From Casp-actino8 sp964563545 (GTDB lineage: Bacteria > Actinomycetota > Acidimicrobiia > Acidimicrobiales > Ilumatobacteraceae): a stretch of DNA of 64,000 bases. Shown piece by piece: positions 8,976 through 17,342 of this stretch. A model generated the notes under the pieces. It saw only the letters and a list, made by a program, of their open reading frames with translations. It was not told the origin of the DNA and made no database searches. The stretch is from NCBI GenBank assembly GCA_964563545.1, contig CAZLXB010000011.1, positions 1 to 64,000 on the forward strand, in the 5' to 3' direction. The translations under genes and the position numbers were made by a program. Positions within the stretch are counted from its first letter, which is position 1. Every line of letters starts with the position of its first letter.

Positions 8976-9679
8976 GACGCCCCCAAGTACGCGTCGAGCA
9001 CTTTGGGATCGTGCTGGATCTCGTTCGGGGTCCCGTGGGCGATGATCTGACCGAGGTCGAGGACGTAGATCACATCGCACACCTTCATGACGAGCCCCAT
9101 GTCGTGCTCCACGAGCAGCACTCCGAGTCCGGTGGCGGCGAGCGAACGCAGAAGATCGCCGAGTCGTTCGCTCTCGCTCTCGTCGAGGCCGGAGGCCGGT
9201 TCGTCGAGCAACAAGAGTTTCGGCCGAGTGGCGAGCGCACGGGCGATCTCCACGAGTCGGGCCGAGCCGGTGGGTAGGTCTCCCGCTGGGCGATCGGCGA
9301 TATCGGCGATGCCGACGCGCTCGATCATCTCGTCGACGATGGCGTTCACATTGATGAGCGCGGCGAGTTCGGCGGCCACCTTGATGTTGTCGCGCACCGT
9401 GAGCGAGCCGAAGAGTTCGAGCCGCTGGAAGGTACGAGCCATGCCGAGCTGGGCGCGCTTGTGGGCGGGCAGACCGGTGATGTCGACCGAATCGAGGCTC
9501 ACCGAACCTCCGGTGGGTTCCTGCATGCCGCTGATCACATTGAAGAGAGTGGTCTTGCCAGCGCCGTTGGGGCCGATGAGCCCGGTCACCTCGCCGGCGC
9601 GGGCGAGCAGATTCACGCCGTCGACGGCGGTGACTCCGCCGAAGCGCACCATCACGCGATCCACGTAGAGGAGGCTCAT
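8972..9679 (-). CDS. livG: Branched-chain amino acid type ABC transporter, ATPase LivG
   Basis: 235 residues. Walker A is GPNGAGKTT, Walker B LLLLDEPASGLDE, switch region VLLVEHDMGLVMKVCD. The signature segment reads LPTGSARLVEIARAL, so the classical SGGQ core is replaced, a divergence greater than the common LPYGQQR of LivG. The ATG overlaps the stop of the permease gene by one base. It belongs to the minus-strand operon binding protein, livHM, livG, livF. Confidence 0.92.
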   Translation of the reverse strand: MSLLYVDRVMVRFGGVTAVDGVNLLARAGEVTGLIGPNGAGKTTLFNVISGMQEPTGGSVSLDSVDITGLPAHKRAQLGMARTFQRLELFGSLTVRDNIKVAAELAALINVNAIVDEMIERVGIADIADRPAGDLPTGSARLVEIARALATRPKLLLLDEPASGLDESESERLGDLLRSLAATGLGVLLVEHDMGLVMKVCDVIYVLDLGQIIAHGTPNEIQHDPKVLDAYLGAS

Positions 9680-11712
9680 CAGATGACCACCCGNNNNNNN
9701 NNNNNNNNNNNNNNNNNNNNNNNNNNNNNNNNNNNNNNNNNNNNNNNNNNNNNNNNNNNNNNNNNNNNNNNNNNNNNNNNNNNNNNNNNNNNNTCGGCGG
9801 CGGTGAGGGCCCAGATCACGAAGCCGCCGATGCCGACCACGGCGAGAAGATTCCAGCGACCCTTCAGGATTCGGAAGGCCTCGGCGGTCTGAGTCGCGGC
9901 GCCGCTCGGGTTGCGGCCGAGTGTGATGCCGATCGTTCCGGGAAGGATCTTGGAGACGTTCTTCAACGACGGCACCACGCTTGCGAGGACGGAGTTACCA
10001 CCGAGCAGGAGGCCGCCGAACAGAGCGCCGCCCACGGTGCCGACGCCTCCGACCACCGCGAGAAGCACCACCGGCAGACTCTGGGTGAAGTCGTACTGCT
10101 GCGGGCTCACTTTGTCGCCGGCCAACGCACCGGCGCAGGCACCGATGCCGGCCGACAACGCGAACGCGGCGACCTTGGTTCGGGTGAGGTTCATGCCGAG
10201 CGTTGCCGCAGCCGCTGGCGAGTCCTTGAGGGCGATGAGCCTTCGGCCGAGACGGCTGCGCCGCACCGCCACGACGAGGAGTCCGAGGAGCGAGAAAGCA
10301 GTGGCGGTCAGGATGAGTCGGCCGCGCGGCGAATCGATCTCGACGAAGGGAATCTTCAGGATGGGCACGGCGATGTTGCCCGACTGAAAGGTCTGCTTCT
10401 GATTGAAGATGAGTTTGGTGACGAGAACGGCGAAGGCAGCCGTCGACAACGCGAGATAGATACCCGAGAGCCGAAGGGCAGGGAGGGCCACGATGCCACC
10501 GGCCACGGCGACGATCACCACCGCGAGGACGAAGGTGGCAAGGTTTCCGTCGCCGGGGAGTTTGGCCATGGCGATGGCGCCAAGACCGGCGAAGGTGAGT
10601 GGTGCGAGCGACATCTGGCCGGCGTACCCCGTGAGCGGGACGAGCGACAAGGCGACGATGGCCATGGTGAAGCCGTTGAGGAGCAACAGAGTGTTCGAGC
10701 GGGTGAGCATGCCCGAGATCGCCACCACCACCGCCACGAGCGACACTGCACCGAGTATCGAGGTTCGCCACTCGGGGACACGGGTGTCCTCCCGGAAGCG
10801 GACGACGCCGGCGCGGAGTCGACTCTGCGGGCGGGTGAGCAGCGCGATGAAGAGGACGATGGTCGGGATGGCAGCCCGGATGCCGGCGAGGGAGAACCCG
10901 AATGCCGACTGTGGGAACCACGATTCGTCGGAATACGCGAGGTAGTACGAATCGAGCAGCCCGAGTACTGCGGCTCCGATGAACGTGAGCGGCAGGTTCT
11001 TGAGTCGACCGATGATCGCCGCCGCGTACGCGTTGATCACGAGGAGCACGAGAGGTTCGATGTTCAACTGCTGTTCGCCGGCGAGGAGGATGCCGGCGAG
11101 TCCAGCGAGGGTGGCCGAGAGCGCCCACGCGAACATCGACACCCGGTCGGGTCGACCACCGTTGAGTTCGGTCAGATTGCGATCGTCGACGACGGCGCGC
11201 ATCGCCACGCCCATGCGTGTGCGGAACAAGAGGAGCCGCAGGGCGATGGCCACGAGAATCGCGCAACCGAACGTGATGATGCGGTGCCAACTGACGTTGA
11301 TGCCTCCGATCGACACGCTGTTGCCCTCGAAGAACTTGAGGAACGCCTCACGGCTCGAATCACTCGGCCACACCCAGTTGGCGAGTCCGATCATGAACGC
11401 GAAGAGCGCGACCGTGACCGACAGCCGGACGACTTCGGTGGTTCCCTGGAGTCCGCGCATCACCACGCGTTCGGTCAGGACGCCGAAAAGTGGACACAAC
11501 ACGAAGAGGGTCAGGACGAGGGCGATCGGTGCCGGGATGTCCCAGTCGAAGCGAAGTTGCCAGTAGGTGAACGCGGCGAGCATGCCCGTCGCACCGTGGG
11601 CGAGGTTGAAGATGCCCGACGTCGTGTACGTGACGACGAGTCCGCTGGCCACCACCGCGTAGATCGCACCGGTCGACAGACCGATGATGGTGAAGGTCAG
11701 CAGTTGCTGCAT
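9679..11712 (-). CDS. Fused LivH-LivM permease of the ABC importer (broken by a gap)
   Basis: A single reading frame encodes both permeases. Residues 1 to about 300 are LivH-like (IIGLSTGAIYAVVASGLVV, FNLAHGATGMLAAF, RLLLFRTRMGVAMRAVVDD); from about 320 on it is LivM-like (LNGFTMAIVALSLVPLTGYAGQMSLA, RLSGIYLALSTAAFAVL, GVGTVGGALFGG). About 20 membrane spans are expected. The last part after WALTAA is lost in the N run; the segment after the gap reads VVI then TGA, overlapping the livG start. Fusions of this kind occur in actinobacteria. The binding protein gene lies directly upstream, 9 bases away. Confidence 0.88.
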   Translation of the reverse strand: MQQLLTFTIIGLSTGAIYAVVASGLVVTYTTSGIFNLAHGATGMLAAFTYWQLRFDWDIPAPIALVLTLFVLCPLFGVLTERVVMRGLQGTTEVVRLSVTVALFAFMIGLANWVWPSDSSREAFLKFFEGNSVSIGGINVSWHRIITFGCAILVAIALRLLLFRTRMGVAMRAVVDDRNLTELNGGRPDRVSMFAWALSATLAGLAGILLAGEQQLNIEPLVLLVINAYAAAIIGRLKNLPLTFIGAAVLGLLDSYYLAYSDESWFPQSAFGFSLAGIRAAIPTIVLFIALLTRPQSRLRAGVVRFREDTRVPEWRTSILGAVSLVAVVVAISGMLTRSNTLLLLNGFTMAIVALSLVPLTGYAGQMSLAPLTFAGLGAIAMAKLPGDGNLATFVLAVVIVAVAGGIVALPALRLSGIYLALSTAAFAVLVTKLIFNQKQTFQSGNIAVPILKIPFVEIDSPRGRLILTATAFSLLGLLVVAVRRSRLGRRLIALKDSPAAAATLGMNLTRTKVAAFALSAGIGACAGALAGDKVSPQQYDFTQSLPVVLLAVVGGVGTVGGALFGGLLLGGNSVLASVVPSLKNVSKILPGTIGITLGRNPSGAATQTAEAFRILKGRWNLLAVVGIGGFVIWALTAAXXXXXXXXXXXXXXXXXXXXXXXXXXXXXXXXXXRVVI
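9694..9793. other. Scaffold gap, 100 N
   Basis: Exactly 100 N, the usual placeholder for a gap of unknown length. It interrupts the C-terminal coding end of the permease gene, so the reading frame across it is meaningless. Confidence 0.98.
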
Positions 11713-11721
11713 CGTTGCGGA

Positions 11722-13176
11722 TCAGTTCTCGCGGGTGGGATCGACTCCGGATGTCACGTCGCCGAAATCACCCTCGATGGCCACCGTGCCCGGGCTGTCG
11801 CAATGCCAGCCGCCTCCGTTGTCGTCGGCCGAACCGAGTTCGGGGTAGATGCGCGTCCACTTGCCGTCCTCGACACCCATGATCAAACCGCACTCGGGCG
11901 GTAGTCCCGCGGCGGGGTTGGTCTCGGTGTGGAGGCCACCGCCGGTCCACGAGGTGATCTTGCGACCTTCGGCAAGTACGCACTCACGTTCGAGCACGTT
12001 GTCATTGGCGTCGAGGCAATTGTTGGCCGCCACCGCGAAGAGCAGATAGGCCGACGTTGCCTGGAGTCCGAGACCGGCGATGCGACCGCTCGGGTTGTAC
12101 TCGGCCATGTTGTCGAGATACTGCTGCAGTGCGGGGTAACGGTCCGCTTCCTCGAACGGTGCGTAGGCGGTGCGAGCGCGGAATCCTTGGTTCGACTCGG
12201 CGTTGCCCTCGGCGACCATCGCCTCGCTGTAGAAGTTGGCGTCGTTCAGGACGAGTTCGGGGACGTAGCCGACTTCGCGCATCGCCTTGTAGAGAAGGAT
12301 GAGGTTTCCGGGCTCGCCCACGAACGACATCGCCGAGATGTTGTTGTCCTTCAACTGCTGGGCGAAGGGCACCCAGTTGGCCTCACCGGCCGGGGCATAC
12401 GGAATCATCTGAGTGACTTCGTAGCCACCGAGCGCCTCCATGGACGCCTTCAGACTGTCGGCGACCATCTTGGTGGTGAGGAAGTCTCCGTAGAGGATCG
12501 CGGTGTTCTCGATGGCGTCGGGATACGTGTTCTTGGCCCAGATCAACCAACTCGCCGGCTTGACGTCGATCGGGTTGGGGATCGGCTGGACCTTGCCGTT
12601 GGCCATGGCGGCCGTGGCCGACACGGTGTAACCAGCAAAGCTGATCATTCCGCACTCATGGAATCGCGGAAACATCTGGTCGTCGAACACCCAGCCGCCG
12701 CCGACCATGGCGAAGACTTCCGAGCACGCCTGCTCCATGGCCGGCGGAACGTTGAACAACTTGCCGTCGAGATCGACGACCTCGATCGGTAGACCGCGGA
12801 TGCCACCTTGCGCGTTGCACCAACCGGCGAAGGCCTTGGCGGCATCGAGCATCTCGACGGTGAGTCCGGGTGCACCTTCGTAGCCGTGATCATTCGCAGT
12901 GCCGAGTTTCAAGGTCTCGCCGCCGTTCTGGCCATCGGCGATGGTGGGTACGCCGGCGTCGGTGGCCGGACCACACGGGCTCGGCAGGTCGCCGAACATC
13001 TCACCGGTGGGGGCCTCGGTGGCCGGTGCCTCCGAGGCCGACGGCGCTTCGGTGGTTGCCGATTCGGTCGACGCGGGGGCGGAATCGCCCTCTTCGCGAT
13101 TCGAGCAGCCGACCGTTGCGGTGACGATGGCGACCAGCGCGATGACGGTCCGGAAGGACTGACGGCGACGATTCAT
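11722..13176 (-). CDS. Periplasmic-binding-protein type lipoprotein of the ABC importer
   Basis: 484 residues, LivK-like type I binding protein. A lipoprotein signal peptide is seen: basic MNRRRQSFR, hydrophobic core, lipobox TVGC with C24, then a Ser/Thr/Glu/Ala-rich linker to about residue 60. The binding domain follows (LKLGTANDHGYEG ... AFAGWCNAQGGIRGLPIEVVDLDG). A strong Shine-Dalgarno, AAGGGGG, precedes the ATG. It delivers substrate to LivHM-LivGF encoded downstream. It is a paralogue of the binding protein at 29154-30570; both end in a GDFGD/GDYGD segment after a conserved W-x-C-D. Confidence 0.93.
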   Translation of the reverse strand: MNRRRQSFRTVIALVAIVTATVGCSNREEGDSAPASTESATTEAPSASEAPATEAPTGEMFGDLPSPCGPATDAGVPTIADGQNGGETLKLGTANDHGYEGAPGLTVEMLDAAKAFAGWCNAQGGIRGLPIEVVDLDGKLFNVPPAMEQACSEVFAMVGGGWVFDDQMFPRFHECGMISFAGYTVSATAAMANGKVQPIPNPIDVKPASWLIWAKNTYPDAIENTAILYGDFLTTKMVADSLKASMEALGGYEVTQMIPYAPAGEANWVPFAQQLKDNNISAMSFVGEPGNLILLYKAMREVGYVPELVLNDANFYSEAMVAEGNAESNQGFRARTAYAPFEEADRYPALQQYLDNMAEYNPSGRIAGLGLQATSAYLLFAVAANNCLDANDNVLERECVLAEGRKITSWTGGGLHTETNPAAGLPPECGLIMGVEDGKWTRIYPELGSADDNGGGWHCDSPGTVAIEGDFGDVTSGVDPTREN

Positions 13177-13191
13177 GTTTCCCCCTTGCCA

Positions 13192-13227
13192 ACGGGATCC
13201 CCGGGTCCCGTTACATCGGCGACACTA
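13192..13227 (-). promoter_or_regulatory. Likely promoter and leader hairpin of the importer operon
   Basis: On the minus strand TAGTGT (13227-13222) is a TAnnnT -10 box, giving a leader of about 40 bases. In that leader ACGGGA and TCCCGT (13192-13197 and 13206-13211) form a 6-bp inverted repeat with an 8-base loop, just before the AAGGGGG ribosome site. No clear -35 box is seen at 17 bases. Confidence 0.35.
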
Positions 13228-13275
13228 GCAATCGCCGGTGTGCCGTCGGCCAAGGACCCGTGCTAAGAACCAAGC

Positions 13276-13752
13276 GTGTCTGCGCATTCGATCGGCGCTC
13301 TGAGCGGGGATTCCTTCGTCGCCCCACTCGAGGTCGCCTACCCCTACAAGCGAACCGTCGGGACGACTCTCTCGCGGTTCTTCAACTCGATGATCGAAGG
13401 TCGTCTCGAGGGAACCCGTGGCTCGGACGGCAAGGTGTATTGCCCGCCGGCCGAGTTCGACCCGATCACCGGCGCGGCTCTCACCGAATGGGTCGCCGTG
13501 GGCGACGAGGGAACCGTCTCGGTCTGGGCGTGGCAATCCGAGCCGCAACCGGATCAGCCGCTCGACCGTCCGTTCGCCTGGGCGCTGATCACCCTCGATG
13601 GTGCCGACGTGCCGATGCTTCATGCCGTCGACGCCGGGTCGATCGATCGCATTCGCGCCGGATCGCGGGTCAAGGTTCGTTGGGCGCCCGAACGTACGGG
13701 TGGCATCACCGACATCGCGTGTTTCGATCTTCTGGAAGGAGCCCGCGCATGA
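13276..13752 (+). CDS. DUF35 OB-fold protein without zinc cysteines
   Basis: 158 residues. The OB-fold end is clear (GTVSVWAWQSEP, RPFAWALITLDGADVPMLHAVD, RIRAGSRVKVRW), but the rubredoxin-like zinc ribbon of DUF35 has decayed: GSDGKVYCPPAEFDP keeps one cysteine. Start GTG at 13276 has TAAGAA six bases upstream. It overlaps the second DUF35 gene by four bases. In mycobacteria a single, roughly twice as long DUF35 protein lies beside ltp4 and ltp3, so this pair may be its split form. Expected role: structural partner of the thiolase-fold aldolases. Confidence 0.82.
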   Translation: MSAHSIGALSGDSFVAPLEVAYPYKRTVGTTLSRFFNSMIEGRLEGTRGSDGKVYCPPAEFDPITGAALTEWVAVGDEGTVSVWAWQSEPQPDQPLDRPFAWALITLDGADVPMLHAVDAGSIDRIRAGSRVKVRWAPERTGGITDIACFDLLEGARA

Positions 13753-14246
13753 GTGAGGCCGACGGCATTCTCCGCGTCCGCCAACCCATCGGTGTGCAGT
13801 ACCGCTGGTCGGCCGGACCGAACGCGACGAGTCATCTGCAGGGTCTGATCGAGGGTCGGCTCATCGGCAAGCGCTGCCCGGGTTGTGAGCTCGTCTACTT
13901 CCCGCCGCGCAACGGCGTGTGCCCCAAGTGCGCGCGCATCCTCGGGGCCGATGTCGAAGTCGGCCCGCGCGGCACGGTCACCACGTTCTGCATCGTGAAC
14001 GTTCCGTTCCTCGGACAGAAGGTCAAGATCCCGTACGTCGCCGCGCAGATCCTGCTCGACGGCGCCGACATCTCGATGCAGCACCTCATCCAGGAATGCG
14101 AGGCCGACGAGGTTCGCATCGGTATGCGGGTCGAGCCGGTCTGGAAGGATCGCTCGGAATGGGGGCCGACGCTCGAGAGCATCGCCCACTTCCGACCCAC
14201 GGGTGAACCCGACGTGACGTTGGGTGCCGAGGCGGGGGCGAGCTGA
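13749..14246 (+). CDS. DUF35 zinc-ribbon OB-fold protein, aldolase partner
   Basis: 165 residues with an N-terminal helix, a zinc ribbon with four cysteines (C43, C46, C58, C61: RCPGCELVYFPP ... GVCPKC), then an OB fold (GTVTTFCIVNVPFLGQKVKIPYVAAQ). DUF35 proteins bind acyl-CoA and complex with thiolase-fold lipid-transfer proteins, as ChsH2 does with Ltp2 in steroid degradation. Start ATG at 13749 overlaps the previous stop by four bases, and its own stop overlaps the ltp4-like start by one base. Complex formation here is an inference from that coupling. Confidence 0.88.
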   Translation: MSEADGILRVRQPIGVQYRWSAGPNATSHLQGLIEGRLIGKRCPGCELVYFPPRNGVCPKCARILGADVEVGPRGTVTTFCIVNVPFLGQKVKIPYVAAQILLDGADISMQHLIQECEADEVRIGMRVEPVWKDRSEWGPTLESIAHFRPTGEPDVTLGAEAGAS

Positions 14247-15301
14247 TGCGCGACGTCGCCATCGTTGGCACGGCCCAACGTCCGAGCCAGATCCAGACGA
14301 ATCTCACGTCGGTCGAACTCATCCTTCCGGTGATCGACGAGGTCATCGCCAAAGTCGGCATCGATCGTTCCGAGATCGGATTTTGGTGTCATGGCAGTTG
14401 CGACTACATGAGCGGCCAGCCGTTCAGTTTCGTGGCCGCTGTCGACGCCATCGGCGCGTGGCCCCCGATCGTCGAGAGCCATGTGGAAGCCGACGGTGCG
14501 CTCGCGCTCTACGAGGCGTGGGTCAAGATCCAGACCGGTGAGTGCGACGTCGCCGTGGTGTTCTCGAACGGCAAGACCACCTCGGGACCGATCGATCGCA
14601 TCCTCACGCTTCAGACCGATCCGTACACCGTGGCCCCACTGTGGCCGGGCTTCGACGCGTTGTCCGCTCTGCAGGCCCGGGCCTGCCTCGACGCCGGTGT
14701 GGTGACCGAGCGGGCCATGGCCGAGGTCGCGGCCCGCAGCCTCGCCGACGCCAAGAACAACGCGGTCGCGTACGTCAAGGGAGATCACACGGTCGACGAA
14801 CTCCTCGCCCGCCCGTACACCGTCGCACCACTGCGTGCCCACGACTGCGGACTGCCCGTCGACGGCGCCAATGCAGTCGTCCTCGCCGCCGGTGACGCCG
14901 CGCGCCGACTCGCCAAGCGACCGGCCTGGATCCGCGGCATCGACCATCGCATCGACACCCAACGGCTCGGTGCCCGGAGCCTGACCGAGAGCAACTCGGC
15001 GCGAATCGCGGCCGAACGCGCCGGTGTGGGTCGCGACAAGGTCGACGTCGCCGAACTCCACGCGCCTTACACGCATCAGGAGTTGCTGTTGCGTTCGGCG
15101 CTCGGACTCGACTCGAAGACGACCCGCATCAACCCGAGCGGCGGTGCACTGGTGGCCAATCCGGCGATGGCCGCCGGACTCGCTCGCTTCGCCGAGGCGG
15201 CCGAGGCGATCTTCGGCGGTGGGGCCGATCGTGCGGTGGCGCACTGCACGAGCGGTCCATGTCTGCAACAGAACCTGGTGTGCGTGCTGGAGGGAGAGTG
15301 A
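14246..15301 (+). CDS. ltp4: Thiolase-fold lipid-transfer protein, Ltp4-like steroid aldolase
   Basis: 351 residues of thiolase fold. Where thiolases carry the nucleophilic cysteine this protein has ESHVEADGALALYEAW, so it should not do thiolysis. As I recall the family it closely matches actinobacterial Ltp4 (DPYTVAPLWPGF, HAPYTHQELLL, NPSGGALVANPA). Ltp2-type relatives do retro-aldol cleavage of steroid side chains; in Rhodococcus ltp3 and ltp4 were linked to removal of C-24-branched side chains. The four-gene block DUF35-DUF35-ltp4-ltp3 mirrors the mycobacterial order. Confidence 0.82.
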   Translation: MRDVAIVGTAQRPSQIQTNLTSVELILPVIDEVIAKVGIDRSEIGFWCHGSCDYMSGQPFSFVAAVDAIGAWPPIVESHVEADGALALYEAWVKIQTGECDVAVVFSNGKTTSGPIDRILTLQTDPYTVAPLWPGFDALSALQARACLDAGVVTERAMAEVAARSLADAKNNAVAYVKGDHTVDELLARPYTVAPLRAHDCGLPVDGANAVVLAAGDAARRLAKRPAWIRGIDHRIDTQRLGARSLTESNSARIAAERAGVGRDKVDVAELHAPYTHQELLLRSALGLDSKTTRINPSGGALVANPAMAAGLARFAEAAEAIFGGGADRAVAHCTSGPCLQQNLVCVLEGE

Positions 15302-15302
15302 C

Positions 15303-16460
15303 ATGGCCGATCGTTGTGCAGTAGTGGGAGTGGGCCAGACCAATCACACGTCGTGTCGGGCCGATGTCTCCATCGCCGGTCTCGTGCGCGAAGCGGTCGA
15401 CCGCGCACTCGCCGACGCGCGAATCTCCATCGCCGATGTCGACGCCATCGTGATCGGCAAGGCACCCGACATGCTCGAAGGTGTCGCCATGCCCGAACTC
15501 TGGTTGGCCGAGGCGCTCGCCGCGCACGGCAAGCCCGTGTTCCGCGTGCACACCGCAGGTTCGGTCGGTGGCTCCACGGCGATCGTCGCCGCCCAACACG
15601 TGATGGCCGGAATCCACGGCACCGTGCTGACTATCGGGTTCGAAAAGCAAAGCGACGGCAACGCCATGTGGGCGTTGAGCGTGCCGATTCCGTTCGGCAT
15701 GCCGGTTCATGCCGGCGCCGGCGGATACTTCTCACCGATCGTGCGCGGCTACATCAATCGCTCCGGCGCTCCGAGCCACATCGGTGTGATGGTCGCCGTG
15801 AAGGACCGCACCAACGCCTGCAAGAACCCGTACGCGCACCTGCACGAACCCGACTGGACGCTCGAGAAGGCGATGGAGACGCCCATGTTGTGGGACCCCA
15901 TCCGTTTCATCGAGACCTGCCCGTCGAGTGACGGCGCAATGGCGCTCGTTCTCATGAACGAGGAACGCGCCGATCGCCATGCGGGTCCGAAGGCCTGGAT
16001 CCACGGAACGTCCATGCGGAGTGAACCGACGGCTTTCGCCGGTCGCGAGCAAGTGAGCCCGCGCGCCGGTGAGATGTGCGCCGAAGACCTCTGGCGCAAG
16101 GCCGGAATCTCCAATCCGGCCAAGGAGATCGATGTCGTCGAGATGTACGTCCCCTTCGCGTGGTTCGAACCCATGTGGCTCGAGAACCTCGGCTTCGCCG
16201 AGCGCAATCAAGGCTGGCGCATGGTGGAGGACGGGCTCACCGAGATGACGGGCTCCCTTCCCGTCAATCCGTCGGGTGGCGTTCTGTCGACCAACCCCAT
16301 CGGTGCATCGGGCATGATCCGCTTCGGCGAAGCATGTATGCAGGTGATGGGCAAGGCCGGTGAGCATCAGATCGACGGCGCGCGCAAGGCCGTGGGCCAT
16401 GCCTACGGCGGCGGCTCGCAGTTCTTCGCGATGTGGCTGGTCTCGTCCGAGAAGCCCTGA
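15303..16460 (+). CDS. ltp3: Thiolase-fold lipid-transfer protein, Ltp3-like steroid aldolase
   Basis: 385 residues. The thiolase cysteine position reads RVHTAGSVGGSTAIVAA, with serine, so thiolysis is again unlikely. The C-terminal half keeps NPSGGVLSTNPIGASGMIRF and the GHAYGGGSQFFAMW ending. It resembles mycobacterial Ltp3, by memory. It starts one base after the ltp4-like stop and ends four bases from the convergent echA19-like gene. Probably forms a hetero-oligomer with the ltp4-like product and the DUF35 proteins to cleave a 22/24-hydroxyacyl-CoA; the exact substrate is not shown by the sequence. Confidence 0.82.
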   Translation: MADRCAVVGVGQTNHTSCRADVSIAGLVREAVDRALADARISIADVDAIVIGKAPDMLEGVAMPELWLAEALAAHGKPVFRVHTAGSVGGSTAIVAAQHVMAGIHGTVLTIGFEKQSDGNAMWALSVPIPFGMPVHAGAGGYFSPIVRGYINRSGAPSHIGVMVAVKDRTNACKNPYAHLHEPDWTLEKAMETPMLWDPIRFIETCPSSDGAMALVLMNEERADRHAGPKAWIHGTSMRSEPTAFAGREQVSPRAGEMCAEDLWRKAGISNPAKEIDVVEMYVPFAWFEPMWLENLGFAERNQGWRMVEDGLTEMTGSLPVNPSGGVLSTNPIGASGMIRFGEACMQVMGKAGEHQIDGARKAVGHAYGGGSQFFAMWLVSSEKP

Positions 16461-16464
16461 CCGA

Positions 16465-17262
16465 TCAGGTGCGCGTCCAGTTGGGCGCGCGCTTCTCGGC
16501 GAACGCACGCGGCCCCTCTTTGGAGTCGTTGGTCGAGAAGATCGGCCAACCGATCTCGAATTCGAGTTTCAGGGCCTCGGCCTCAGGCAGAGTCGCGGTG
16601 TCCTGAACCGATTTCAGGATCGCCTCCACCGCGAGGGGTCCGTTGGCGCAGATGAGCTCGGCGAGTTCGAGTGCCTTCGTGAGCGCTTGGCCGTCGGGCA
16701 CCACATGGCCGATGAGTCCGATCTCCTTGGCCTCGGCCGCGGTGTAGCCACGTGCGGTGAGGAGCATCTCGAGTGCGTTCGTGTAACCGATCTGGCGCTG
16801 CAGACGAACGGTGCTGCCGCCGACCGGAAAGAGTCCGCGGCGGGCTTCGAACACGCCGAATGTCGCCGACTCGCCGGCGACCCGAAGATGTGTGGCCTGC
16901 AGGATCTCGGTGCCGCCGGCCACCGCGTAGCCCTCGACCGCAGCGATCAGCGGCTTGCGCAACCGGTAATGACGGAGAAGTGCCTTCCAGTGAAGATCGG
17001 GATCCTGGGCCCAGCGCTCCTGATAGGGGTTGGGTCCGGCATCGTCGTTGGCGCGCGCCTTGAGATCCATGCCCGTGCAGAACGAACCGCCGGCGCCGGT
17101 GAGGATCGCGCAGCGCAGATCGTCGTCTTCGTTGAGTCGCACCCAGGCATCGGCGAGACCCACGATCATGGCCGGACTCAGAGCATTCTTGGCCTCGGGA
17201 CGGTTCATGGTGACGACGAGCGTGTGACCGCGTTGTTCGGTGACGAGGTGTTCGGTGGACAT
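16465..17262 (-). CDS. echA19: Enoyl-CoA hydratase, EchA19-like (steroid side chain)
   Basis: 265-residue crotonase. Oxyanion-hole segments are CAILTGAGGSFCTGMDLKA and AAVEGYAVAGGTEILQA; the catalytic-acid region is GVFEARRGLFPVGGSTVR. The sequences GLIGHVVPDGQALTKALELA and KEGPRAFAEKRAPN match EchA19 of Mycobacterium tuberculosis as I remember it; that enzyme hydrates steroid side-chain enoyl-CoA. AAAGGAG precedes the ATG. It is divergent from the fadD19-like gene, 80 bases apart, fitting a shared control region. Confidence 0.85.
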   Translation of the reverse strand: MSTEHLVTEQRGHTLVVTMNRPEAKNALSPAMIVGLADAWVRLNEDDDLRCAILTGAGGSFCTGMDLKARANDDAGPNPYQERWAQDPDLHWKALLRHYRLRKPLIAAVEGYAVAGGTEILQATHLRVAGESATFGVFEARRGLFPVGGSTVRLQRQIGYTNALEMLLTARGYTAAEAKEIGLIGHVVPDGQALTKALELAELICANGPLAVEAILKSVQDTATLPEAEALKLEFEIGWPIFSTNDSKEGPRAFAEKRAPNWTRT

Positions 17263-17342
17263 GGGACTCCTTTCCGGGACTCCACTTGTACTACGGCTCG
17301 GTGGGTGAGGTCACACCGGCGAGCGTGCGCGAGAATCGATCC

